Assembly (NCBI RefSeq): GCF_000169335.1
Contig: NZ_AAXW01000032.1
Span: 1-56,549, forward strand
From: Crocosphaera chwakensis CCY0110
Lineage (GTDB): Bacteria > Cyanobacteriota > Cyanobacteriia > Cyanobacteriales > Microcystaceae
Direction: 5' to 3'
DNA: 56,549 bases
In this document: positions 7,896 to 16,167 of the stretch, one piece after another
How the letters are laid out: each line of letters begins with the position of its first letter
Numbering within the stretch: position 1 is the first letter of the stretch
Notes under the pieces: model-generated
The model's database searches: none
Told to the model about the DNA's origin: nothing
Seen by the model: only the letters and a program-made list of their open reading frames with translations
Translations under genes and position numbers: made by a program

Positions 7896-8780
7896 TTACG
7901 GATAATCTTTTCTGGCCGATAAGTTAATATTACTCAGTCCGATATAATATTTACGATAAAATGAAGCTAAATAGCCCATTAATTCTAAAATCATGAGTCT
8001 TCCTTCAGCAACATAAGCTTGCGCTTTAGCCACAGAAACATCTTGACTTTTTTCTTTTAAAACTTTGGTGTGAATTTCAATGGCATCTCTAGGACTTGCT
8101 TTTAAAAACCCTAATTTATCTCCTAAGGTTCGTAGTTGTTCAGAAATATTATAGTTTACTTTAAACATTCGTTGTTCTAAAGATAAATCTAATAATTTAC
8201 CATAGGCTTCTGTTAATTCTTCAAAGATATCTGGTAAGCTTTCTTTGAGAGGATAAGCTCCGAACAGTCTAGCTGTGACACTGGTTTCACGACTCGATTT
8301 AATAAGATCATCTAAATCGGCAAACTCTTGTGCTTGGCGTATTTCTTCTTGGCGTTTATTAATTTTAGCACGGTATTTTTGTCGTTCAATACTCAAGCGA
8401 ATTTCATGAATTAAGAGATTACTATCAATGCTTTTTATTTCTAAATAACCATCAGCACCTAATTGGAAAGACTCCACAACCGTTCCCTCCCGTTGTCCAT
8501 CCATTTCCACAATAATAGGAATATTAGCTACTTTTTCTCTTAGCTTAATTAAGGTGTCTAATCCTTTACTATCTGGTAAATCTAAGTCAAGTAAAATTAC
8601 ATCAAACTTGTGAGCTTCTAAGGATTTTAAACTATCACTTAAAGTTCTAGTGGAAGTAATAGGAAAAGTTAAACCTTTGGCTAGAGAACTAGGTTTGCTT
8701 TGAGATAATAAATCTTGTAATAACTCAATATTCTCTAATTTATCTTCTATTAATAAAACATGACAAGTATCCTTGGGCAT
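7896..8780 (-). CDS. kaiA3: KaiA-like clock protein with NarL-type receiver domain (KaiA3 type)
   Basis: A 294-residue protein opening the kai operon. Residues ~5-130 form a response-regulator receiver: acidic pair E12/D13, phosphoacceptor-like D65 in VILLDLDLPDSKG, and GADGYL as in NarL. The switch Thr/Ser is replaced (IIVEMDG) and the conserved Lys is shifted by one (YLEIKS), so phosphorylation is doubtful. Residues ~133-155 are a helical linker. Residues ~180-285 are all helical and resemble the KaiA KaiC-binding domain in pattern: AIEIHTKVL against VVEIHMELM, and AEGRLMILELMGYLASFYRK against the last KaiA helix. Canonical KaiA has a pseudo-receiver without the Asp. Position before kaiB and kaiC supports a role in stimulating KaiC3 phosphorylation. 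This fits the KaiA3 family described in Synechocystis. Confidence 0.78.
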   Translation of the reverse strand: MPKDTCHVLLIEDKLENIELLQDLLSQSKPSSLAKGLTFPITSTRTLSDSLKSLEAHKFDVILLDLDLPDSKGLDTLIKLREKVANIPIIVEMDGQREGTVVESFQLGADGYLEIKSIDSNLLIHEIRLSIERQKYRAKINKRQEEIRQAQEFADLDDLIKSSRETSVTARLFGAYPLKESLPDIFEELTEAYGKLLDLSLEQRMFKVNYNISEQLRTLGDKLGFLKASPRDAIEIHTKVLKEKSQDVSVAKAQAYVAEGRLMILELMGYLASFYRKYYIGLSNINLSARKDYP

Positions 8781-8842
8781 TGGTTAGGATAAGCTCAACT
8801 TTTCATTTAAGTGTTTATGCTGAATAGATGCTTACATCATAA

Positions 8843-8861
8843 ACGGTATTTTCTTTACCGT
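8843..8861. promoter_or_regulatory. Inverted repeat upstream of the kai operon
   Basis: ACGGTA, seven bases, TACCGT: a perfect 6-bp dyad about 63 bp before the kaiA-like start codon, in the only promoter region of that operon. The spacing would suit a dimeric regulator. No known motif was matched, and a weak transcription-stop hairpin for the gene at 8946 is an alternative. Confidence 0.35.
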
Positions 8862-8945
8862 ATAGGGTATTTTTCCCCATTCTATGGGTTTTGAATTATA
8901 TTGTTATAAAAATGTTTCATAGCTAACACTTCTCTAAGGCATTAA

Positions 8946-9572
8946 TTAAATATGAGTCCAATCCTTAAAAATTATTAGCTCAGAGGGGGTTAATTCGCGC
9001 CATTGGCCTGGTTTCAACCCTTCTAAGGTTAAATTTATAATTTTCCCTTTTCTTTGTACCCCTATGGCGATTCTAATCAATCTTAGGGTAGGATAACCCA
9101 CAGCAGCCGTCATTCGTCTAACTTGTCGGTTGCGCCCTTCGGTTAAAGTCATCTCTAGCCAAGCAGTAGGAACGGTTTTGCGATAACGGATCGGAGGATC
9201 ACGAGGAGGAACTGATGGGGGACTATCTAGCAGTTTAACCTTCGCTGGTCGTGTTTTGTAATCTTTAATCCTAACACCCTGACGTAATTGATTTAACGCC
9301 ACTTGATCGGGGATGCGTTCAACTTGCACTAAATAGGTACGAGGATGAGCAAATTGACGATGGGATAAACGATGTTTTAATTGGGCATTATTGGTTAAAA
9401 AAAGTAACCCTTCACTATCCTTATCCAGTCTCCCCACAGAATAAACATCGGGGACTTTAATATAATCTTTAAGAGTGGGTCGAGGGTTTTCTAGATTGCT
9501 ATTATCGGTAAATTGACATAAAACATTGTAAGGTTTATTAAATAAAAGATAATGTCTATTCTTTTTAGCCAT
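8946..9572 (-). CDS. rluE: 23S rRNA pseudouridine synthase, RluE type
   Basis: A 208-residue RsuA/RluB/E/F-family pseudouridine synthase that isomerises a uridine in rRNA. The catalytic motif VGRLDKDSEGLL has the active Asp at D50. Other family segments are HYLLFNKPYNVLCQF at the start, HPRTYLVQV, and the C-terminal LTEGRNRQVRRMTAAVGYPTLRLIRIAIG. The N-terminal S4 domain of RsuA and RluB is absent, as in E. coli RluE (217 residues). It is a single gene, upstream of kaiA on the same strand but separated by 165 bp. The exact target uridine is inferred from the family. Confidence 0.88.
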   Translation of the reverse strand: MAKKNRHYLLFNKPYNVLCQFTDNSNLENPRPTLKDYIKVPDVYSVGRLDKDSEGLLFLTNNAQLKHRLSHRQFAHPRTYLVQVERIPDQVALNQLRQGVRIKDYKTRPAKVKLLDSPPSVPPRDPPIRYRKTVPTAWLEMTLTEGRNRQVRRMTAAVGYPTLRLIRIAIGVQRKGKIINLTLEGLKPGQWRELTPSELIIFKDWTHI

Positions 9573-9617
9573 TTTCTAGCTTGATGTTAATAACGACTTA
9601 AAATTATACAAACTATT

Positions 9618-9638
9618 AGAGTAGGCATTGCCTACTCT
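9618..9638. repeat. Perfect 21-bp palindrome
   Basis: AGAGTAGGCA, one T, TGCCTACTCT. It lies between the pseudouridine synthase and the von Willebrand gene. The centre GGCATTGCC recalls the repeat at 43467-43483, so it looks like a dispersed palindromic element; it has no T-run to act as a classic terminator. Confidence 0.7.
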
Positions 9639-9737
9639 AGATTGCTTTAACCAAGCATAAGATATTTACGTAGGGAACAACTATCAATTTAAAGCACCTG
9701 TTTTTGAGTCATTATTAAATCATGTTTTAAACATTCC

Positions 9738-10547
9738 TTATTTAGCTTTGTTATTTTTTGTCAATACCTTTTGAGTCATCTTCTTTGCTCCAAACAAGCT
9801 TAAAACACCAAGCATAGTTAATGAGTTAGGTTCTGGAACTGATGGTGTTTGTTCAGGAGGATTTTCAGGAGCATTCTCAATAATTTCTTGAACCTTGGTG
9901 TTAATAAAGTTATCAAAGAAAGGACCTGGATTATTACGGAAATCCAAAATATTAAAAGCTGCTCCGCTAAAATCATTAGCTAAAACACCGTAACGGGAGT
10001 CAGTATTACCGACTCCAGGAACACCAATGAAATTGAATAGAGCGTTACTAGCAGTTAAAGATGCAATAGCATTATTAAATTCTGTCAGATCACTATCGTC
10101 ATCTTCATCCGTAACTAAGATAACATTTCTAACCGAATTGGAGCGAAAATTAGCATTAGCTAATCCGACATTAATCGCTTCACTTCCTTGCTCAAAACCA
10201 CCACCAGTAGAAATAGTCATAAAAGGACTACCAGAAGCATTGAAGGTAGAAAAAGGAACAATATCTTGTGTTAAAGTTTCACCGCTACCAAATTCAACTA
10301 AACCGTAGTAAGCATCAATGCCGTTCATCATCATTACATCGTTGAATTGCCCAATTCTGGTTTGTACCTCAGCAATATCACCTGCCATACTACCAGAAGT
10401 ATCTACCAACCACAAAATATCTGCAGAAATTTGAGCATTAGCTTCTGGTACTAAACAAACCATTAAAGCGATTCCTGAACCAATAGTGAGACTACTTTTC
10501 CTTAGGTTACAGGAAACTGGTCGGGTCAAAATTTTACTAAGGTGCAT
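9738..10547 (-). CDS. Secreted von Willebrand factor A protein with PEP-CTERM sorting tail
   Basis: A 269-residue exported protein. Residues 1-38 form a signal peptide ending in EANA|Q. A von Willebrand A domain follows (~42-215) with the metal-ion site D49-T-S51-G-S53 and a later VTDEDDDSD stretch. The C-terminus has VPEPNSLTMLGVLSLFG followed by basic residues, the PEP-CTERM signal that in cyanobacteria and other bacteria directs processing by an exosortase, often in organisms with exopolysaccharide. The likely role is adhesion or surface assembly; partners are unknown. It is a single gene, with its promoter in the 144-bp AT-rich gap before the GGDEF-EAL gene's 3' end. Confidence 0.82.
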   Translation of the reverse strand: MHLSKILTRPVSCNLRKSSLTIGSGIALMVCLVPEANAQISADILWLVDTSGSMAGDIAEVQTRIGQFNDVMMMNGIDAYYGLVEFGSGETLTQDIVPFSTFNASGSPFMTISTGGGFEQGSEAINVGLANANFRSNSVRNVILVTDEDDDSDLTEFNNAIASLTASNALFNFIGVPGVGNTDSRYGVLANDFSGAAFNILDFRNNPGPFFDNFINTKVQEIIENAPENPPEQTPSVPEPNSLTMLGVLSLFGAKKMTQKVLTKNNKAK

Positions 10548-10691
10548 ACCAAGCTTTGTGTGTATATATACTTAAATGTTTACAAATCTACATATAACTT
10601 TATCTAGTATCAGCTTGTCAAGGTGTCGACATATCATGTAATGTTGGTTGAATTAAGAAGAAGATTACTAATTCGTCCTAGTTTTTTGACA

Positions 10692-12623
10692 TTATTGATC
10701 GATTATTGTATTTTGCTTTTCTAAAAGACGACTAATGGTTTGGCTATCTAAAGGCGGAAACAAGCCATAACCTTGACCGTAACTACACTTTAAAGCTTTT
10801 AATTTATCCCGTTGTACATTAGTTTCTACCCCTTCGGCTACCACTTTCATATTTAAAGTGACAGCTAAATTAACAATCGCTTTAATCATTTCACATTTAT
10901 CGTTTTCTCCCACTAATCTTTTGATAAAAGAACGGTCAATTTTTAAAATATTAAAAGAAAAACAATCTAAATAACTCAAAGAAGAATATCCAGTACCAAA
11001 ATCATCTAAACAAAGTTCGATCTTCCTCTGTTTAATCTCATCAAGAATATCAAGAACTGTTGGACTTTGTTCCATAACGAAACTTTCGGTAATTTCTAAT
11101 TTTAATGATTTTTCTCTTAACCCTGTTTCTGCTAGAATTTTATCTAAGACTTCAATAAAATCTGGTTTAGTTAAATGTTTACTAGAGAGATTAACACTCA
11201 TGGTCAAAGGTTGAATGTTGGGGAATTGTTGTTGCCAAAGACCTAATTGAGTGCAAGCATGGCGCAATACCCACTTATCAATTTTTAAGATCGCTTCTGT
11301 TTCTTCAGCAATGGGAATAAAATCAGTCGGTGCAATTAAACCTTTTTCTTGATGTTGCCAACGAACGAGGGCTTCAAACCCATCAATGCGATCGCTTTCT
11401 AAGGAAATAATGGGTTGATAATAAACAATAAATTCTTCACGTTCAATGGCCTTTTGTAACTCATTGGCCACTTGTAAACGTTTAACAACATGAGTATGCA
11501 TTGAGGGTTGAAATACTTCTGACGTTCCGGGTCCTTTAGCTTTGGCTCGATACATGGCCGTATCTGCATCCCGCAGTAGTTCAGCCACTTGATCAGGGTT
11601 ATTATAAACGGGTTTTTCCCCTCCGAAAACGATCCCAATACTAACACTGATAAAAATTTCCTCGCTTTGCAACAAAATAGGTTCTTTGAGGATATTATGA
11701 ATGCGATCAGCAATGGCTATTGCCTCATCAATATTGCTTAAATTCTCCAACAAAATGACGAATTCATCGCCTCCTAATCGGGATAAGGTATCTTCGGCCC
11801 GCAAACATTGACTAAACCGATGACTGAGGACAATTAAAAGCTGATCTCCTGTCAAATGTCCTAAACTATCATTGATTAGCTTAAATCGATCTAAATCTAG
11901 GAAAAGAACAGCAAAGCGTCTATTATCGTCTCGTTGACACCGTTTCAACCCTTGTTCAAGTCGATCCATTAAGAGGGTTCGATTGGGTAGTCCCGTTAAA
12001 TTATCGTGTAGGGCATCGTGACGCAGTTGTTCTTTAATTTGTTTATGTTCAGTGATTTCTGTAGTGAGTCCATCAATACGAATCGGGTTTTCTTGGTTAT
12101 CTTTAATCAAACGGCTACGAACTCTAATCCAATGGATTGTTTGATTTGGCCAAAGGATACGATATTCAATATCTTGTATTCCTGTTTTATAAAGGAGTTG
12201 TTGCGACTCTTTAACTCGTTGTTGATCGTCTGGATAGATAATTTCTGTCCATAAATTTAAGTTATCTAGAAAGTCTGTAATGGGACGACCATAAACTGTC
12301 TCGGTTGCATGATTAAGATAAAGAATTTGGTTAGTTTGGGGAACAATTGACCACACCACATCATCAATCGAGCCAAGAATACTGTGAAGTCGTTTTTGAC
12401 TAAGCCGTAAGGCTTGCTCATTCATCCTCAGTTCTTCGTCCAACTTTTGACAGTTATGGATATCTTCTGATAGCTCAATATTAGTATGGGTTAATTGATC
12501 TAAGTGAATGGTCAGTTGTTGTAAATGTTTTTTGGCCTGATCAAGTTTTTTAGCGTGTTCAGCAATTAATGTTTCGACAGAAACTAAATGGGAATTGATC
12601 GATATCGAGTTTTCTTGTGCCAT
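10692..12623 (-). CDS. PAS-GGDEF-EAL cyclic-di-GMP signalling protein
   Basis: A 643-residue cytosolic protein. Residues ~1-70 are a coiled coil, ~72-195 a PAS/PAC sensor (ILGSIDDVVWSI to IRIDGLTTEITEHKQ), then a GGDEF cyclase domain with the intact site RLGGDEFVIL near residue 285, then an EAL phosphodiesterase domain with FEALVRW, NLSSKHL, LEITES, DDFGTGYSSL, KIDRSFI and VAEGVET. Both catalytic signatures are intact, so it could make and/or degrade c-di-GMP; which dominates cannot be told. There is no membrane segment, so the PAS domain must sense an internal signal. It is encoded just downstream of the GTPase operon on the same strand, with a 96-bp gap. Confidence 0.93.
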   Translation of the reverse strand: MAQENSISINSHLVSVETLIAEHAKKLDQAKKHLQQLTIHLDQLTHTNIELSEDIHNCQKLDEELRMNEQALRLSQKRLHSILGSIDDVVWSIVPQTNQILYLNHATETVYGRPITDFLDNLNLWTEIIYPDDQQRVKESQQLLYKTGIQDIEYRILWPNQTIHWIRVRSRLIKDNQENPIRIDGLTTEITEHKQIKEQLRHDALHDNLTGLPNRTLLMDRLEQGLKRCQRDDNRRFAVLFLDLDRFKLINDSLGHLTGDQLLIVLSHRFSQCLRAEDTLSRLGGDEFVILLENLSNIDEAIAIADRIHNILKEPILLQSEEIFISVSIGIVFGGEKPVYNNPDQVAELLRDADTAMYRAKAKGPGTSEVFQPSMHTHVVKRLQVANELQKAIEREEFIVYYQPIISLESDRIDGFEALVRWQHQEKGLIAPTDFIPIAEETEAILKIDKWVLRHACTQLGLWQQQFPNIQPLTMSVNLSSKHLTKPDFIEVLDKILAETGLREKSLKLEITESFVMEQSPTVLDILDEIKQRKIELCLDDFGTGYSSLSYLDCFSFNILKIDRSFIKRLVGENDKCEMIKAIVNLAVTLNMKVVAEGVETNVQRDKLKALKCSYGQGYGLFPPLDSQTISRLLEKQNTIIDQ

Positions 12624-12719
12624 ATAGATAGATAAATGGGAATAAAAAATAACACATTGTTTGAGTTAAGGAACAAAAATTAGGGAATGTAGGCTATTTT
12701 AATTATATTTTTAAATATG

Positions 12720-13265
12720 TCAACAATTTTCTTGTCTTTTTTCCATTATATTCTCAGCTAATTGGTGAAACATGATTTCAACATTTTTTCCTGTTTTCGC
12801 AGAGGTATGATAGATCGGAATAGTTAGAAACTGGTTATAAAATTGATGTTGTTTAAGTAAAAGGTCTGGCGAATGTTCTTCAACAAGATCAATTTTATTC
12901 ATAACAATGCTGAGGATAAGCCCTTTGGGATTAATTGAACGGGCTAACTCAATATGATAGGGTATATTCGCGATGGTATTTTGACGAGTGCAATCAGCAA
13001 CTATGATCACCCCTTGAGCAGCTTTTAAATAACTGGGAGAAATCTCTTGGAATTTTGTTTTTCCTTCAATATCCCAGATTAATAACTGTACTGTTTGGGG
13101 ATCTTGCTTTTCAGTAGAGGATGATGCGATAACTGATTTTCGAGAAATGCTTACTCCAATAGTAGATAAATATTCTTCACTAAATTGATGTTCTACAAAA
13201 CGACGAATTAAGCTAGTTTTTCCTACCCCAAAATCACCAATCAGACATATTTTTTTAGTAATCAT
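12720..13265 (-). CDS. Rab/Ras-like prokaryotic small GTPase
   Basis: A 181-residue small GTPase with the G-box series of eukaryotic Rab proteins: G1 GDFGVGKTS (10-18), switch I with T36 in STIGVS, G3 WDIEGKTKF where Rab has WDTAGQ, so the catalytic Gln is replaced by Lys, G4 NKID and G5 TSAKTG. There is no C-terminal prenylation motif. It is the third gene of an operon, 23 bp after the OmpA-type protein, and the pair probably works like the MglA/roadblock or Rup GTPase systems, with the neighbour supplying a roadblock/longin-like partner. The missing Gln suggests slow hydrolysis or need for a GAP; this is inference. Confidence 0.88.
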   Translation of the reverse strand: MITKKICLIGDFGVGKTSLIRRFVEHQFSEEYLSTIGVSISRKSVIASSSTEKQDPQTVQLLIWDIEGKTKFQEISPSYLKAAQGVIIVADCTRQNTIANIPYHIELARSINPKGLILSIVMNKIDLVEEHSPDLLLKQHQFYNQFLTIPIYHTSAKTGKNVEIMFHQLAENIMEKRQENC

Positions 13266-13288
13266 AGACCATTGAATCTTGAACGTAT

Positions 13289-15406
13289 CTAATTAGGAGG
13301 AATCAAAATTTCAAAACGAACACACCGACTTAGCCATAAGGGTTGATTGCTTGTTACACCAGGAGGCGGTTCAAGGCTCACAGCAGTTGTTAAGCGACTA
13401 GCATCCACTTTATTTTTTAGCAACACTCTTTTTACCTCGTTAACCCTAGCCTGAGCTAATGCTTCATTTTGTACAACTGAACCTGTTGTATCACTATGTC
13501 CTATAATTATAAGATGAACTTGGGGATGTTCAGCTAAAAATTTTTCAATAGTCTTTAGTTTTTCGTTTATATTATCAGTTTTAATACTACTAGAGTTTTG
13601 ATCAAAATAAAGACGAGTTTCTAAATAAGGTTGGGTTTGAAACGTAGTAATTACCTGCTCAACTCCTGGAATTTTTTGAAAGGCTTGGGAAATTTTTTTA
13701 CTTTGACTAATATTAAGGACAAATCCTGTAATAGTAACATTATGATTTTGATAATTAGTCTTAATAGCTACCCCTTCAGTTTGATTGAGAATTTCCTCGA
13801 TCCGTTGCACTTCTCCTGCGATGGCTTTAGCATCAGGAGGAACATTAACGGCAACAATTTGATTATTTAGGGTCAAATGAGGGGTAACTTGATGACTGAT
13901 ATTTTCTGCTTGTTCTTTTAAAGCCAGGTTTGGAACTCTTCCTGTTAATATTAATTGTCCTCTTTTTACTTCGGGAATAATCCGATAAACAGATAATTCT
14001 GGCGCAGCGTCTAAGGCATTTAATACTTCTCTTTCCCAGTAATCAGTTATTTTATAACGATAAATACTTGTACCGATACTAACAATAATCAGTGAAAAAA
14101 TTACTATTAAAGCAATAGGTGGCTTGGATTCTTTTGATTTAATACCAAAGTTAATTAATCCCTTGAGTTGAGGATCAATAAATTGAGGGATAGTAGATTG
14201 ATCTCCATTAAAATTTTCAATTGTTCGGCCACTTTTAAGAATGATATGACTTAAAGTTTTACGAATTTGATTGAGAAAAGTTTTGGAAGTTTCTCCCTTT
14301 ATAATAACGGCTAAATAGCAATATCCTGCTACTTCTAAGATAATTTTGGCATCATCATATTCAATTTCATGAAGTTCAGATATTTTTCCGTCTACAGCAA
14401 CACGATCATTTACAAAATCACGAATTGCAGTTAACATTGCTGCCCATAAATCTACTTCTTCTATTGGATGAGATTCAGATTGGACTTGACTTATAATTAA
14501 ACCCGATGATTTATGAATTAATAAAACAGCTTGAACCGAAAAATTAATAGATTCTTGCAAAATTAATTCTGCTTCAGATACCCCTTGGATTTTAGCTTGT
14601 ATTTTTCGCCTAATCCCATCAATTGAAAGTGTATTTTCTACTTTATCATTAATAGATTTAGCTAATTCTACCATATATTTAGAAATGGTGTTACCAATGA
14701 CTGGATAAAGTGCATCCACCATCGCATCTCGTTCTACTTCGATTTGATTTTTAATAGCTTGTCCCATTTCTGGTCCTAAAGTTTGGGCGATCGCTTCTCG
14801 ATCTAGTTGAATTTGATTTTGAATAGCTAAAGCCATTTCTGGTGCGATAGCTTTAGCTATTTCTTGAGGAGAATTTTCAATTTCTTGGGCAATGGCTATT
14901 GGTAAAATATCGGCGATCGCCTTACTCATCTTTAAGCGATCTTGTTGAAATCTTTTTGTGATAATTTGATCAATAACAGGAGTAATAACTTGCTTAATAT
15001 TTTCTTCTGATACTGAGGAAGAATCTAATAATTCGGTCATTAAAGGCCATAATATATTAATGACTTCTTCAAGGTCATTTTTTTTGTCTAATTGATTAAT
15101 CTTCTGTTCTAATTGACTTAGTTTTATAGCAATAGAATCTTGACACTTTATTTTTTTTGAAATTTTTGATTTTTGAGGAGATTGATAAGATTTTGAGTAT
15201 CTATTTTGTTGTTTGATCCCGTCTAATTTTTTAGTAACGCGATCTTCTGTTATTTCATCTTCTGTTACTTCATCTTTGTTTTCTTTATCTAGCACTTCTA
15301 ATTCTGTTAATAATCCTAACAAGTTGTTTAATACTTCTGCGGAATTATCATCAGAATCGGGCGATGATGATGGAGTCTCAAAAGAATTCTCGTCGAATAA
15401 TGCCAT
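13289..15406 (-). CDS. Membrane protein with helical repeats, roadblock/longin-like, BON-like and OmpA domains
   Basis: A 705-residue protein from ATG at 15406; a TTG nine bases upstream in frame is less likely. An acidic low-complexity head (1-90) is followed by a coil (~90-115) and four ~24-residue repeats (~155-245) of the type DREAIAQTLGPEMGQAIKNQI. Residues ~285-395 have the alternation of a roadblock/longin-type GTPase-partner domain (VQAVLLIHKSSGLIISQV to LNQIRKTLSHI); this match is by pattern only. One transmembrane helix lies near 432-450, two BON-like segments near 465-525 and 530-592, and an OmpA/MotB peptidoglycan-binding domain near 598-700 (IIGHSDTTG, NEALAQARVNEVKRVL). So the GTPase side is cytosolic and the OmpA side reaches the cell wall. 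Confidence 0.8.
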   Translation of the reverse strand: MALFDENSFETPSSSPDSDDNSAEVLNNLLGLLTELEVLDKENKDEVTEDEITEDRVTKKLDGIKQQNRYSKSYQSPQKSKISKKIKCQDSIAIKLSQLEQKINQLDKKNDLEEVINILWPLMTELLDSSSVSEENIKQVITPVIDQIITKRFQQDRLKMSKAIADILPIAIAQEIENSPQEIAKAIAPEMALAIQNQIQLDREAIAQTLGPEMGQAIKNQIEVERDAMVDALYPVIGNTISKYMVELAKSINDKVENTLSIDGIRRKIQAKIQGVSEAELILQESINFSVQAVLLIHKSSGLIISQVQSESHPIEEVDLWAAMLTAIRDFVNDRVAVDGKISELHEIEYDDAKIILEVAGYCYLAVIIKGETSKTFLNQIRKTLSHIILKSGRTIENFNGDQSTIPQFIDPQLKGLINFGIKSKESKPPIALIVIFSLIIVSIGTSIYRYKITDYWEREVLNALDAAPELSVYRIIPEVKRGQLILTGRVPNLALKEQAENISHQVTPHLTLNNQIVAVNVPPDAKAIAGEVQRIEEILNQTEGVAIKTNYQNHNVTITGFVLNISQSKKISQAFQKIPGVEQVITTFQTQPYLETRLYFDQNSSSIKTDNINEKLKTIEKFLAEHPQVHLIIIGHSDTTGSVVQNEALAQARVNEVKRVLLKNKVDASRLTTAVSLEPPPGVTSNQPLWLSRCVRFEILIPPN

Positions 15407-15432
15407 ATCTATCAATTCTCAATCATTTTCAT

Positions 15433-16083
15433 TTATTCTTCATTACTTTCTGATTCCAAGCTTGCTTTTTGTTCTAGTAAAAATAATTCAGTATGACTAT
15501 TTTGTTCAGTATTTTCTGGAAACTCTGTGACAAATTCATCTCCTTTAATTTTGACACAAAGTTCAAATAAAATGTCAGCCAAATCAGTACGAGAAACTTT
15601 ATTGTCTTTAAGATTAACTAATTCATTCTGTATAATCTCAAATAGCTCTTCTCGCAAAGATTGCATTGATTTTTGTAATTTATCTTTAGTTTGAACTAGA
15701 TCGTTTCTTAATAAGTCCGTTTGTCCTGTTATATTTTGATTCAAAGATTCAATACTTCGAGAATTATTTTTAGCTGTTGAATCAAGTTCTTTTTCTAATT
15801 GATTAATTTGTTCGTGTGTCGTCATGCTCAAATATTTCAGTTTTTTGTCCAAAGAACTAGCTACTGAGCGAATTTCTGTTGTTAAAGAATCTTGAATTTG
15901 ATCTAGGCGATCGCGTGTTTCTGTTTCAAATAAAGAAAAGTCTCTAGTTAATTTGCCGATATTTTGCTCACACTGTTGAAAACGCTTTTCGTATTCTCGA
16001 ATTGTGTTACCAAATAATAAATCACGGATTTGTTCAATATTCCCTAGACGATCACGCATTTCTTCTCTTGTTATATCTGCCAT
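15433..16083 (-). CDS. Coiled-coil protein, first gene of the GTPase operon
   Basis: A 216-residue soluble protein that is almost entirely coiled coil between residues ~30 and 160, with leucine-spaced heptads and many Gln, Glu and Lys. A short C-terminal segment (NKVSRTDLADILFELCVKIKG, ~160-180) is more hydrophobic and looks like a docking motif. An acidic tail follows. It starts the operon and precedes the OmpA-type gene by 26 bp. Coiled-coil partners are known for bacterial MglA-type GTPases in motility and polarity, so a scaffold role is a reasonable inference. No enzymatic motif is present and no family name was recognised. Confidence 0.75.
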   Translation of the reverse strand: MADITREEMRDRLGNIEQIRDLLFGNTIREYEKRFQQCEQNIGKLTRDFSLFETETRDRLDQIQDSLTTEIRSVASSLDKKLKYLSMTTHEQINQLEKELDSTAKNNSRSIESLNQNITGQTDLLRNDLVQTKDKLQKSMQSLREELFEIIQNELVNLKDNKVSRTDLADILFELCVKIKGDEFVTEFPENTEQNSHTELFLLEQKASLESESNEE

Positions 16084-16167
16084 TTAAAATACTCCGCAGT
16101 GTAATTAAGGTTACCTATGTTGTCTCATCATTGTAACGTTTTTTGACTGTACTTGAATAAATTCAGG

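Noticed and set aside
7896..8780. Calling the gene canonical kaiA
   Set aside because: The N-terminal domain has a true receiver Asp and NarL-like GADGYL, and the partner KaiC is short; KaiA3 type fits better.
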